Of a DNA stretch of 64,000 nucleotides, positions 22,988 to 35,619 are shown in pieces. The notes under the pieces were generated by a model that searched no databases, was not told the DNA's origin, and was given only the letters and a program-made list of their open reading frames with translations. Each line of letters opens with the position of its first letter. Position 1 is the stretch's first letter. The translations under genes were made by a program, and so were the position numbers. The DNA lies in the NCBI GenBank assembly GCA_037501455.1, contig CM074857.1, positions 102,457,501 through 102,521,500 of the forward strand, given 5' to 3'. The DNA is from Lantana camara. Lineage: Eukaryota > Streptophyta > Magnoliopsida > Lamiales > Verbenaceae.

Positions 22988-25900
22988 TTACACGTAGAAC
23001 CTTCTAAGGTTACATGCATTCCATGGCCTAGGGAGACGCTTGCCTTGCAAAGTCTCTAGCAGGTAGGTGTTATTTGCTCGTACCTAAATGACTTTGAAGG
23101 GGCCTTCCCAATTGGGCTCCAACTTACCCACATGTTTGGAGACTTCAACTTTTTTGAGGACCAAGTCCCCTAGCTGGAAAGTCCTCTCCTTAACACGTTT
23201 GTTGTATTGGTGAGCAACGGTCGCTTTGTATTTGTGGATACGTGCCCAAGCAGTATTCCTCTTCTCGTCCAGCAGATCTAACTCGTGCGCCCGATTGGCC
23301 TCGTTGGCAGCAGACTCGAAATAGGCAACGTGTGCGGATTCTTGAGCAATTTCCGCAGGTATCATGGCTTCGGAGCCATAAACGAGGGAGTAAGGGGTTT
23401 CCCCTGTTGCCGCTCGTGGAGTAGTACGGTATTACAAATTTCTTTTGTCCGACCGCCATTGGGAGGGGTCCCACAATATCAATGCCCCACTGATCAAAAG
23501 GCCATGAAACATCAATGGGAATCATTTGAGTCGCCGGCAACTGGGGGGTGTTAGAATGAAACTGGCATTTAGGGCATTTCTTGGAGTAGCTAATGGCATC
23601 CTGCAGCACCGAGGGCCAGTAAAACCCACTCCTTAAGACTTTCTTTGCCAAGATCCGACCGCCCGAGTGGTTCCCGCAACTTCCATTGTGCACGTGTTCT
23701 AAAACTTCCTTGGCCTGCGAGGGTCTCAGGCATCTCAACAGTGGGCCTTGGAAGGATCGCTTGAATAGTCGACCCTCGGCGTCCAATGAGAAGCGAGGGG
23801 CTTTGCTTCTGACTTTTTGAGCCTCAACTTTGTCGCTTGGGCTGGTTCTATCCTGGAGAAATCTGATGATTTCATCGAGCCAACATGGCTCGGAGGGGTC
23901 AATCATATTCACCTGCTTCGAAGGTTCCCCTCTACTTATCAGCGGTTCCTCTGTTCTAAGAAATGTAATAGCACGCTCGCTAAAACCATCCAGGGCGGAT
24001 GCGAACTTTGACAGAGCGTTGACACGTTCGTTTTCTACCCTCGGGATATGCAAAAGGTGGAATTCTCTGAACTTGACTATCACCTCCTTAGCGCTCGCAA
24101 GATACTGCACCATGGTGGCTTCTCGAGCCTCATAAGAACCATCAATTTGGCCCGCGATCAACTGCGAATCAACATATGCAGTGACCCGAGTGGCGCCATT
24201 TTGGAGTGCAATCCTGAGCCCCTGGATGAGGGCCTCATATTCAGCTTCGTTGTTGGTGACTTGGAACGCCAGCTTGATGGCGTAGTCAACTTCAGCTCCG
24301 AGAGGGTCTCTGAGGGTCACCCCGGCTCCTCCCCTATGTGAGGTCGAGGAGCCATGCATCTGTGTGCAGAAGCCATAGGCCATCCTCTGCCGAGGGCCCG
24401 GTATCCAAGTTAAAACGCTCCACCAAAAGGTCGGCCACGGCCTGAGCTTGTATCGCCGTGCGAGGCTCAAAGGTGATGTCGAACTGACTAAGTTCAATTG
24501 ATCATTTAATTAATCTCCCTGAGACGTCCGGTTTTGCAAGCACATGTTTGAGGGGCTGATCTGTAAGCACCACGATGGAATGCGCTTGAAAATAAGGTCT
24601 TAGCCTCCGAGAGGCATTAACGAGCGCAAAAGCAAATTTCTCTATTTCCATGTATCTTTTCTCCGCTCCCTGTAGAGTCTTGCTCAAATAATACACTGGC
24701 ATATGCTTACGCTCGCGGATTGCCACGAGGACATCGCTCGTGGCTTCCAAGGAAACTGATAGGTAGACAAACAAGTTCTCCCCCGGGTTAGGTTTGGTCA
24801 ACAAAGGCGCGCTCGAAAGGTACTGCTTCATGTCCTGCAGAGCCTTTTCGCAGTCCTCGCTCCAGGTAAAGTTGCGAGCGTTACGCAGAATTTTAAAGAA
24901 GGGCAGATTCCTGTCCGCTGAGCGGGAGATGAACCTATTCAATGAAATGATCTTACCCACAAGCACCTGGACCTCTCTCAGATTGCGAGGGGAAGGTATG
25001 TCCAGGATCGCTTTAATCTTTTCTGGGTTTGCTTCTATGCCCCGTTGGCTGACCATGTATCCCAAAAACTTGCCAACCGCACGCCGAATGTACACTTGGA
25101 AGGATTCAGTTTCATACTATAACGACGCAAGATATTGAACGCTCGTTTGAGGTCTTCCAGATGAGAATACTGGTGTTCGCTTTTGACGATCATGTCATCC
25201 ACATATACTTCCATGGACTTTCCGATCTCACACTCGAACATTCTGTTGACGAGGCGTTGGTATGTCGCTCCTGCATTTTTGAGCCCGAAGGGCATAACCT
25301 TGAAGCAATAAACACCCATATGAACCACGAACGCAGTTTTGGGACGATCCTCAAGAGCCATAAATATCTGATAATATCCTTGGAAAGCGTCCATCATGCT
25401 CATAAGTTCACAACCAGCGGTCGAATCCACCAACTGATCAATTCTGGGCAGGGGGTACGGATCCTTGGGACACGCCTTGTTGAGGTCCGTGAAGTCATTG
25501 CACATACGCCACTTGTTGGCGCTCTTCGGAACGAGCACCACATTGCAAAGCCATTCGGGATATAGAATTTCTTCTATGTACTGAGCGTCAAGCAGTTTAT
25601 TGACTTCTTCTTCTATGACCTGCTTTCGGAACCCATGAACGTCTCTCTTCTTTTGCTTTATAGGTTTGAAGGTAGGATCCACGTTCAGCCTGTGGACAAT
25701 AACGCTCGGATCTATGCCAGTGAGGTCGGAAGCCTTCCAAGCAAAGACATCAATATTTTCCCGCAACAATTCAATCATCATAATCTGAGAGGGACCGTCG
25801 AGGCTGGAACCTATTTGCGTGGTCTTATCTGGATTCCCTGGCTCCAATTTGATGGTCAGGAAGCTCTCCATAGGTTCCACCCGCACTTCAGGCCTCGGCT

Positions 25901-28571
25901 GTTTGAGCGCTCGTTTCTTGCCTGTAATTCTCCCGCTGGTATCTCCCGAGGGTATATGATCCTCGTCTTCCGAGGAGGAAACCCCAACCTCTCCGAGGGG
26001 CGAATTCCCAGCATCCACTGGTTTGTCTATGGCCCTCTTCTTGTTCTTCTTCTTATAGAGCTTGGCCCTCTTGCGCTCGGGGCCATCTTCATCTAATTTG
26101 GGGAAGTCAACAGACTTTTTGGTGGAACCTGCTTGGGTAGGTTGTTTGGGCTTGTGGCTCCGAAGGGAAAGTATGTAGCACTCCCAAGCTTCCTTAACAT
26201 TACACAGTACTTCTCCGGTACCCTCGGGGGTGGGAAACTTGACTTTTTGATGATAGGTGGAAATTACAGCTTTGAAGTCGACGAGGGCTGGGTGCCTAAT
26301 GATGATGTTGTATGGTAGGTCCACTTCGACCACCACATAGAGAACATTTAAAGTTTTTCGCTGTGGGGCGCGACTGAAAGAGGTGGCCAAGTGAATTTGT
26401 CCGCGAGGGACGATCTCGAAACCCCCAAAGCCAACGAGGGCTGTTCTGAGGGGTTCGAGCAGGATGTTTGTGATGTTCATTTTCTGAAACGTGGAATAAG
26501 GCAAAACATTCACGGAGCTTCCACTATCAATCAAGACCCTCTTTACAACGTGATTGTGAACGTCTAAGCTAACCACCAAGGGGCAGTCAGAGGTTGCACC
26601 GACCCCATGGGGTGTTACAATGTGCTCTAAGTCTTTCTCTGTGAAACCTACGCTCTCATCCTTCTCCGAGCGTGATGATTTATCAATAGAGAGCACTGGC
26701 CGGGGCTGAGAAGATCTTTGGTCATAACTCCGAATGTAGCGGCGTCGGGAAGCGTTAGAGTCGCCCCCCGAAGGTCCTCCAGCAATCATGTGAATGACCG
26801 TGAAGGGCTGGTTTTCCACGTCTGAGGCTTTACCCTTTCCACGGTCACTGGGCTCGGAGTGACGGTGACGTGGGCTCCGAGAGCGCGAACGGCTTCTCCC
26901 TCGTGCATTCGCTCGCTCGGCGCAATGCTCGTCGTACCTCTCCAACGCCTTTACGAACTCTTTAAGGTGCCCCCCAGCGATCAGCCTCTGAATCTCACTC
27001 TCAAGCTGACGGCATTCGTTGGTGTCATGCCCTTTCTGCTTGTGGAAAGCGCAGTACTTCCCAGAGCGCTTCTGAGCCTCCGCTTCTCTCAACTTGGGCG
27101 GCCTTTTGAACAGCTTCTTATCCACCATAGCATACACTTCGGCTATAGGGCGGTTGAGAGGGATGCGCTCGAACTTTCGAGGGGGTGGAGAATTTCTACG
27201 AGCGGAAATAGGGCTGCGGCGGCGGCCCCTGGTTAAATCTCCTCTGTCCTTGGGGGCTCTGCTGGGGCGAGGGGCGTTCGCCATTTTCTGATCCCTCGCA
27301 AGATACATATCTTTGAGGGTGAAAAACGAGTCAGCTATGTCTCTTATCTCCATTAACGAGCGGCGCTTTTTCTTGGCCACTTCTTCTACAAATTCCTTGC
27401 TGACATAATGCTTCATATTGATGGCTCCAAACAGAACGTGCCTCAAAAAGTCCATCGAGGGTTTCTCTACCAACAAGATCTCCTTGTTGAACCTTCCCAT
27501 GAAAGATCGGAGGGTCTCATTCGGCCCCTGGACCAAGCTGTACAGGGCAGTTGCGGCCGGGGCCGGTGCTTTTAAGGAGTTGAAGTGCCTGACGAAGGCA
27601 TCCGTCAAGTCGTAATACCCCCGAATCGAGCGTGGGGGGAGTTTTTTGTATTAGTCTTGAGCCATTCCAGTGAGGGAAGTGACGAACACCTTGGCCCAAT
27701 AGTTGTCGGCGAGCGTCTCTGGCCCTGGACCTCTCGTCCCCATCACGGGGGACTTGAGACCTTGCACGAGAGAGCTGCTCCACCACATTCTGGAGCCCCC
27801 TAATCTGGTCCTGTACTGCGGCAAGCTGAGGGTCACCGACATTTCTGCGGTTTGCCCTCTCTGTGGCTTTCGATTGGACTTCGTCGTTATCTCCGGCCCC
27901 CTCATTTCGAGGGGCCCTTTCATCTCCTGTGGGTGGTTGCTCTTGCTGGACCCTCGGTGGGGCCTCATTTTCTTGATTTGGTGGTGGGGGAGGTTGCTGA
28001 GCCCTCAGAGCATTTTGGGCCATCGTCAAAGGGTGTGCTGGGAGTCCTCCCAGGGGTGGGGCCATTCGAGCGCCTGCGTGTGAAGGGAAATAAGCCGCAG
28101 TGAAGTGCTCCCATGCGTTCTGTACGGCTTGACCTTCGCACTGCGCGTACAACGCCTGAAGCTGTTGTGTAGTGATTTGGGGCATTTCCACCCCTTGAAT
28201 CTCTCTGGGCAGCGACAAAGGGAGATTCAACGTCCCCACTTGGTAGGGTTGGACCATCGGCATCACCCCGGGCATCATTCCGGTTGCATAAAGGTGTATC
28301 CCGGTGGAGGCATGGCCATGGGATACATACCTGCGTATGGGAAGGAAGCATTGGTGGCAGGAACCGTAGGCAGAAGAACGGAACTGGGTCCTCCCATAGC
28401 GTTTCCCCCCGGTGGGAGAGTCACAGCCACTGTTTCTGCATTCTCGACCCCATTTCCCGTAGTTGGAGGGTTCGTACCTCCGGCGGGAATGTTGCTTTCC
28501 GCGTTCTCTTCGTTGACTGGAGGAAGAGCGCCTTTGTCTCCCACGGCTCCTGATCTTGTTGCAGTTACCAT
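22988..28571 (-). pseudogene. gypsy-2 Gag-Pol, frameshifted and with integrase core deleted
   Basis: Reading on the minus strand from ATG at 28571: Pro-rich N-terminus, frame change near 28275, gag domain with frame change near 27770 and an in-frame TAA near 27652 where a Trp codon is expected, zinc knuckle CAFHKQKGHDTNEC, protease LIDSGSSVN (intact D-S-G), and RT with YVDDMIVKS (25.2 kb region). Frameshifts follow near 25090 and 24500, then second RNase H, integrase zinc finger, and the first catalytic Asp in WGIDIVGP. At about 23430 the sequence jumps from KKFVI directly to the segment ending in TPYSLVYG, losing about 100 codons that hold the other two catalytic residues of the D,D-E triad. 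The tail has a stop near 23084 and would end at 22988. Clearly non-functional. Confidence 0.92.
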
Positions 28572-28651
28572 TTACAGAATTAAAAGGTGTTATATCTCAA
28601 CTAGCTTTCAAAGGAAGAATCTGATGATGACAGTTGTGGTAGTGATGGATT

Positions 28652-28671
28652 TTCCACAGACGGCGCCAAAA
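28652..28671 (-). promoter_or_regulatory. Primer-binding site of gypsy-2
   Basis: On the minus strand TTTGGCGCCGTCTGTGG follows the 5' LTR, the same site as in gypsy-1. Confidence 0.78.
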
Positions 28672-28672
28672 A

Positions 28673-29529
28673 TGATGATGCAAGAATCTGTGTTTCCTAA
28701 ATGCAACAACACTTTAATATTTGTATGAAAAGGGAAAGACCATCACAGGCGTAAGGGCCTCAGGATCTGGGTTTCCTCTTGAGCGTGGGTTCTTCCAGCT
28801 AGGATAACACCAAGAGTGCAAGATGCGATGATGGAACGACTGTGATGAGAGTAATATCTAGCTAGGGAAGACTAGTGGAAAAAATGCCCAGAACAATGTA
28901 TGAAGTATGAAGTATGTATGCAGATGATGACTTGGGGGAGAAAGCATATGTTCTCCCCTATTTATATGTTAGGGGTGAGGGCAAATGGGTAAATTAACCG
29001 TGTGGTCCCAAACCTGCGTTGCCCTAACACGTGGCAGCCCGTGAGGGTGTGAGAATGACGTTTCTGAAAAGGAGGCGGCGTGTCAGGTACAAGGTGCGTA
29101 CTACCTCTGTGTCAGAGGTTGTTGGCGAGGGCCGCGTGAGAGGAAAGCCCAAAGTCCTCCCTGTTGAGGTTCGGTTCCATCGCAGTGGGGTAGGATCCTT
29201 CATGAGCGTTGGTGACGCTCGAAGAGTGTACGGACGGGCCCTCCACGGCAGGTGACCTTTGAGCGCTAAAACTCCGAGCATCAAGGAGGGGGTCCCCGTG
29301 TGGGTGCTTCCCTGAGAAGGGTAACCCTGAGGGCCGAGATGTGAGCGCCAAGCCTGTCGGCTCTGGCCCTTTACCTGAATAGTTGGCCGAGGCTCAATGG
29401 CCTGTATTAGTTGGCAAGAGAGTGGGCTGGGTTGGCCCGCGGGCCCATCAATGCCAGCGTATAGTCTTCAAGTCAATCGATGGGGACATGTGGACGGCTC
29501 TGATACGTGCGCATTCTTGAGTATCATCA
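28673..29529 (-). repeat. 5' LTR of gypsy-2
   Basis: 857 bp. The minus-strand promoter carries a TATAAATA box (28959-28966). Its outer flank TTGGT is the target-site duplication and continues straight into copia-1 LTR sequence. Confidence 0.93.
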
Positions 29530-30380
29530 TTGGTTACATGAGTTAAGGCTTAAAAAATGATTAAACGAGTTAATCGGGCCAAGAGGGTTCCACACGTGTG
29601 GGTCACGTGAGTGCGTGTCCCACACGTGTAAATATATATATTGTATATATATATATATATATATATATTAAATAATTAAATGTGTTAATTATTTAATAGA
29701 CTTTGGTTTAATTTTGAATTAAAAGGAAAGTCTTATTTTGGAGAAAAATAATCTAGTTAATCATTTATGAATTAATTAATTAGATAAAAATAAGTTATTT
29801 ATTTTATAATAAATAAAGTATAAAATTATCCAAAAATAGTTTGGATATTTTTAGCTCTTTTAAAGTTGATTTGAATTAGAATTCAAAGTCAAAGTTGGAA
29901 AATACTTGATGATCAAGTAATAGGAGAGAGAGGGACCAAATCCTTGCCCAACAAGGATTGGGTTCGGCGTCCCTCTCCCTTATCTATATATAGGGGAGCT
30001 CAAGCTCCCCTTCAGAGCTAATTGGCAATTCTTTTGGTTCATGTGTTGAACAACATCCTTTCTCCAAGATAAACGAAACCCTAGGTTAAGCCTAAACACT
30101 AACTAGAGAACTAGCATCCTTACTAGTTAGATTGTGATCAAGTTGGTGGACTATCTCTAGAGAGCTTCAAGTTAGAAGTTTGAAGATTCGAGCTTTACCA
30201 AGGAGAGGGGATCAAGCCGCGAGAAAAGCGTTCTTGGGTGGCTTGAAACGCTTCAAGAAAGAATAAAAGAAAAGTAAGTTTTCTATATTTACGAATTTGG
30301 TTACACGATTGCGAGTCCAAGATCCTTTTGTTGGGAAAATTTTTTAAATTCCGCTGCTTTCTGATTCGTGTTTTCCAACA
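29530..30380 (+). repeat. copia-1 5' LTR, downstream part
   Basis: Begins at the TTGGT insertion site and ends TTTTCCAACA. TATA-like CTATATATAGGGG near 29985. Compared with the 3' LTR it has about 30 extra bases between two copies of CCACACGTG, a slippage-type difference. Confidence 0.88.
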
Positions 30381-32125
30381 GTGACCCCAAGCCACCCACT
30401 GAAGAAAAGTCCCCTACTGATCAACCACAACCAATCACGAATTTCGATACGCACGAAAATCCTCCTCTAAGGCGTTCTGAACGCACTCCTAGACAGCCGG
30501 AGAGATGGTATGGATTCTTCCATGAAATCTCTCAAAAGGATAATGATCCTTTAACATATGAGGAGGCACTTTCAGATTCTGACTCTGAACAGTGGATAGA
30601 AGCCATGAAATCCGAAATGGACTCCATGAACTCCAACCATGTTTGGACCTTGGTAGATTTGCCTGATGGGGTCAAACCCATAGGTTGCAAATGGATCTTT
30701 AAGAGAAAGCTTGGAGTTGATGGAAGCATTGCAGCCTACAAAGCAAGACTGGTTGCAAAAGGATTCACTCAAAGACACGGCGTGGACTTTGATGAAACTT
30801 TTTCGCCAGTTGCAATGCAAAAGTCTATTCGGATCATGCTTGCCATTGCTGCATATTATGACTATGAGATATGGCAAATCGATGTGAAAACTGCATTTCT
30901 CAATGGTGACATTGACAAAGACATTTATATGGAGCAACCCATAGGTTTCACATTCAGTGGGAGTGAGCAAAAGGTTTGCAAACTCCAAAGATCAATCTAT
31001 GGATTGAAGCAGGCTTCTAGGAATTGGAACATTCGATTTGATGAATCAGTCAAAGCGTTTGGCTTCATTCAAATTTCGAATGAATCCTGTGTGTATAGAA
31101 AGGAATTGGAGACCTCAGTGCAATTCTTAGTGCTTTATGTTGATGACATCCTTCTTATTGGGAATTCGAAGGATGACATGAAAGTAACTAAGTTATGGTT
31201 ATCGAACCAATTCAAGATGAAAGATCTTGGTGATGCGTCCTATATCATTGGAATTAAAATCTATAGAGATAGATCTAGAAGGTTAATAGGACTATCACAG
31301 TCTATGTACATTGACAAAGTATTGAAGAGATTCAATATGGAGTCAGCAAAGGTTAAGAACCTTCCTATGAGTGTAGGAACATGTCTTTCAAAGAAGATGT
31401 GTCCTAAGACTAACCTTGAGAAGGAAAGAATGGCTCATACACCTTATGCATCAGCAATAGGTAGCATAATGTATGCAATGTTGTGTACTCGACCGGATGT
31501 GGCTTATGCACTTAGTGTTACAAGTCGTTTCCAATCTGACCCTGGAGATGGTCACTGGGCTGCCGTGAAGAATATTCTTAAGTACTTGAAAAGTATTAAA
31601 GATTTATTCTTAGTTTACGGAGGTCAGAAAGATCTTACTGTCGAAGGATACAGCGATGCAAGCTTTGCATCTGACTTAGATGATTTTAAGTCAATGTCAG
31701 GATACATTTTCTGCCTAAACGGCGGAGCAGTGAGTTGGAAGAGTTCCAAGCAAACGACCACTGCAGATTCGACCACTGAGGCCGAATACTTAGCTGCAAA
31801 TGATGCAGCTAAGGAAGGTGTTTGGATTAGAAACTTCATTCAAGAGTTGAATGTTGTTCCTAGCATGAAAGACCCCATTACTGTGTTTTGTGACAACACT
31901 GGGGCGGTTGCTCAAGCAAGAGAACCAAGATCTCACCAACGGACCAAGCACATTATGAGGAAGTATCACCTAATCCGTGATATTATCAAAAGAGGAGATG
32001 TGCAAATTGAGAGGGTCACATCAGCAGAGAACGTGGCAGATCCACTTACTAAACCCCTTAGTCGAGAAGCTTTCCAAGGTCATCTTCAGAAGATGGGACT
32101 TAGAGTAGCTTTAGAATGGCTTTGA
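30381..32125 (+). pseudogene. copia-1 RT-RNase H remnant of pol
   Basis: An open frame of about 580 codons without its own start: it begins at the LTR border and runs to a TGA at 32123. It covers the linker before the reverse transcriptase, the RT (HVWTLVDLPDGVKP, GCKWIFKRK, YVDDILLIGN around 31130-31170) and RNase H (GYSDASFASDLDD, STTEAEYLA, ADPLTKPL). Gag, protease and integrase are missing entirely. The open frame suggests the deletion is not old, or that it spread as a deleted form. Typical Ty1/copia RT; I do not assign a lineage. Confidence 0.88.
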
Positions 32126-32141
32126 CGGGCAAGTGGGAGAT

Positions 32142-33310
32142 TGTTAGGAATAGTGCCCTAGAAAGCCGATTGTATATCCGCTTTGTGCTTTTCCTTATTG
32201 TAATCACAGACAATCGTTGAATGAAATAATGAATTGAGGCAACACTTCTTTATATGCTCTTGTTTGGTATGCGTTTACTTTAGCTGTGCATGTATGAGAA
32301 CTCCCCTAATCCTGATGAATTTAGGACTCTACCATTTAGGCTAAATGGTTCATGAAACGAGCCCTATATCACATAAGTCATGATTAGTAAAATACTCCAA
32401 GCCGATGAGTCCTATAGACAGTGGGAGTGTCAACCTGACTCCTCTAAGGCTTGCTTGTGGGATCACGCCCTTAAGAAGGACCACCTTGTTTCATGGAGGT
32501 GCAAAGTGTATAGTTGATACGTGCGTGATACATGAGGGTGCTTACTTTAATAAGTAAGTTCACTGAGGTGCCCCGCGTGAGAACATTCCTAAATGGGAAA
32601 GAAAGTTTCTATTTTGGGAAATAGAAACTTCCAGATTAGGAAATATCTCACGAGTTATTGATGTGATTAATTGATCCTTAAGACTTGAGGTTCCTTGTCA
32701 CTTTATGAGTCAACTCTGTAGTCTTAGGTATAAGCTTTAAAGGGTGTCGCCTTAGACAACTGATTCGAGGCTTATGCTGGGGCTACACAAGTGATTCATG
32801 AAAGTGAATGAGAATCAAGAAAGGACCTACACTTGTATTTGCAAGGTGATCTCTTATTGTGTAAGTCATTCATATGCCATATGGAGTCCTTGGCCAAGGC
32901 AGTAGATCAAGACATCAAGAAAAGGGTTTCTTGGATTGAGATCAAATGGATATGAAATGCACTTAGCTTTAAGACCGGATTATTAGGGTTCTGATTATTC
33001 CCTTACCCTAGATCTTGGTTGAGAGACAATAAGTAGGAGGATTGTATCTCACATGAATCAATGACTTAAAGGTTCTGTCGAATCCGAACATTCCAATTCA
33101 ACTAGGGGTTAAACACCTGTTGCTAGACTATGGTCGTTTAATCTGTGGACTGATTAATTAATTAGTGAATTAATTAATTAGGGTCACTTCTAATTGAATT
33201 GAGAACCTAGAGGGTCACACACAACAACTTGGTTACATGTGTTAAGGCTTAAAAAATGATTAAACGAGTTAATCGGGCCAAGAGGGTTCCACACGTGTAA
33301 ATATATATTT

Positions 33311-33347
<37 letters not shown>

Positions 33348-34038
33348 TAATTAAATGTGTTAATTATTTAATAGACTTTGGTTTAATTTTGAATTAAAAG
33401 GAAAGTCTTATTTTGGAGAAAAATAATCTAGTTAATCATTTATGAATTAATTAATTAGATAAAATAAGTTATTTATTTTAAATAAATAAAGTATTAGTTT
33501 GGATATCTTTAGCTCTCTTAAAGTTGATTTGAATTAGAATTCAAAGTCAAAGTTGGAAAACACTTGATGATCAAGTAATAGGAGAGAGAGGGACCCAATC
33601 CTTGCCCAACAAGGATTGGGTTCGGCCGTCCCTCTCCCTTACCTATATATAGGGGAGCTCAAGTTCCCCTTTAGAGCTAATTGGCAATTCTTTTGGTTCA
33701 TGTGTTGAACACCATCCTTTCTCCAAGATAAACGAAACCCTAGATTAAGCTTAAACACTAACCAGAGAACTAGCATCCTTACTAGTTAGATTGTGATCAA
33801 GTTGGTGGACTATCTCTAGAGAGCTTCAAGTTAGAAGTTTGAAGATTCGAGCTTTACCAAGGAGAGGGGATCAAGCCGCAAGAAGAGCGTTCTTGGGTGG
33901 CTTGAAACGCTTCAAGAAAGAACAAAAGAAAAGTAAGTTTTCTATCTCTACGAATTTGGTTACACGATTGCGAGTCCAAGGTCCTTTTGTTGGAAAATTT
34001 TTTAAATTCCGCTGCTTTCTGATTCGTGTTTTCCAATA
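32142..34038 (+). repeat. copia-1 3' LTR (complete, 1897 bp)
   Basis: Starts TGTTAGGAATAG after the purine tract GGGCAAGTGGGAGAT and ends TTTTCCAATA, where the canonical final CA has become TA. It contains the uninterrupted TTGGT site (33229-33233) where gypsy-2 entered the other LTR, serving as an empty-site control. Confidence 0.9.
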
Positions 34039-34079
34039 TATATATATATATATATCAGTATATCCCTTCCCCCATCCCC

Positions 34080-34700
34080 ACACCCCTAAACAAAATGCAT
34101 AGATGTCGTTGGCGAGAAAAATTTCAGGGATCGCCGGCTCGCCATCGACCAAATCTGTCTCCTCTTCCCACCCACGCAGTACAACCACTCCACCACGTTT
34201 ATCGCCTTCTCCTTCGCCAATCCATCACTGAGCGCCGCCCCTTCTTCCCCACCACTCCCTCCACTCACAAACAAAAAGAAAGAGCCCCGCCCGGCCCAAA
34301 TCGCCGTTAAATCTGCCGCGGTGTCACCTCAAGTCTACCTCCGCCCTATTTTTCTTCAGATCCACATCCGAATCTGGATCTGGGTGTTTGTTTGTGAAAG
34401 TATGTGTGTGTTGTTGTGTGACTGTGTGTTTATGGAGAAGAAGAAGTGGTTGTTGATGGTGATGGAGACACGGGGAAGGGAGGCGATGGATTCGGGGGAA
34501 GAGGAAGGGTGGGCGATGGACGGCGGCAGCTGATGGTGGTCTTGGCGTTGAAGGAGGCGATTGGTGGTAGTTCCGATGAAAACACCATTGCCGTGACTTT
34601 GATCTTTCATAGAGCCACCGCCGCTAAAAATCGGGACACGAAATTAATATCGATACGATCCTCGTGTCGTGGTGATCGAAAAGCACTACCCGTATGCTGA
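34080..34700. other. GC-rich, coding-like stretch inside the MULE
   Basis: This stretch is markedly richer in G and C than its surroundings. A plus-strand frame starts at an ATG near 34103 (MSLARKISGIAGSPS) and is short. No protein family was recognised on either strand. Its position inside long TIRs fits a captured host fragment (Pack-MULE-like), but no donor gene could be named. Confidence 0.4.
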
Positions 34701-34772
34701 ATTCAGCGAAGAAACGAAAAATCCTCAATTCTTGATGTTTCATCTTCTCCGATGAAGAACAGGGGTGACGAG

Positions 34773-34803
<31 letters not shown>

Positions 34804-35163
34804 TTGATTTAAATTTAATTTTATTAATAATATAATATATTAGGGAAAAAGAAAAAAAAAATAATTTGTATGAATTTTTGATCTATCAGAGTTTCCCCTC
34901 ACCCAATTGAGTGAAAGACTAATCTCCCGAGGTAGCTGAAGGCGCTTATTGCGGGGACCTCTCCCAACGTAGCTAAAATTATTAAAAGTATATTAATTTC
35001 TTCAAAATACAAACATGTCATATATGTTTTTTTATTAATATCGATACGATCCTCGTGTCGTGGTGATCGAAAAGCACTACCCGTATGTTGAATTCAGCGA
35101 AGAAACGAAAAATCCTCAATTCTTGATGTTTCATCTTCTCCGATGAAGAACAGGGGTGACGAG

Positions 35164-35194
<31 letters not shown>

Positions 35195-35430
35195 TTTCTT
35201 TTGATTTAAATTTAATTTTATTAATAATATAATATATTAGGGAAAAAGAAAAAAAAAATAATTTGTATGAATTTTTGATCTATCAGAGTTTCCCCTCACC
35301 CAATTGAGTGAAAGACTAATCTCCCGAGGTAGCTGAAGGCGCTTATTGCGGGGACCTCTCCCAACGTAGCTAAAATTATTAAAAGTATATTAATTTCTTC
35401 AAAATACAAACATATCATATATGTTTTTTT
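34643..35430. repeat. Direct tandem duplication of ~391 bp
   Basis: Two nearly identical copies, 34643-35033 and 35034 to about 35430, each starting ATTAATATCGATACG and containing a pyrimidine tract of TTTTTC units (of different length in the two copies) and CCTCACCCAATTGAGTG. The high similarity points to a recent duplication within the MULE. Confidence 0.92.
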
Positions 35431-35619
35431 TTATTAGAAATACGATAATTAATTCAAAAATACAAATATGTATAATAAAAATAAGGTTTATTTTAATTAT
35501 ATATATTTCTCTTTTTTTTTTTAATTTTTGAAGAAATATTATATTAATATAATTTAATACAAAAATACTCATAGTACATATTTTTTAATAAAACGATCCC
35601 TCATGAATATGACTTGAAC

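Larger units (their letters stand above)
17739..29529 (-). mobile_element. gypsy-2: decayed Tat-type gypsy element inside copia-1's 5' LTR
   Basis: An 11,791-bp minus-strand element: 5' LTR 28673-29529, PBS, broken gag-pol, a plus-strand (antisense) gene, polypurine tract, and 3' LTR 17739-18596. The right flank is TTGGT; the left TTGGT is found as ACCAA at 16521, at the other end of the inverted segment. It inserted at the TTGGT that is still intact in copia-1's 3' LTR (33229-33233). Architecture matches gypsy-1, but the LTR sequence is unrelated, so it is a different family of the same lineage. Frameshifts, stops and an integrase deletion show it cannot move by itself. Confidence 0.93.
29530..34038 (+). 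mobile_element. copia-1: internally deleted Ty1/copia element (right-hand part)
   Basis: Second part of the 5' LTR (29530-30380), a 1.76-kb internal region (30381-32141) and the full 3' LTR (32142-34038). The first part of the 5' LTR lies inverted at 16521-17612. The internal region starts directly in coding sequence upstream of the reverse transcriptase, with no PBS, gag, protease or integrase after the 5' LTR, so this is a deletion derivative. Outer flanks are TA repeats on both sides (a TATAT duplication is possible but not informative); the outermost bases of the LTRs have mutated (T to A, C to T). Confidence 0.88.

Noticed and set aside
34026..34310. Short plus-strand frames starting in the TA repeat at the copia-1 end
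   Set aside because: They begin in microsatellite sequence and change register freely. No family resemblance, so not called as genes.
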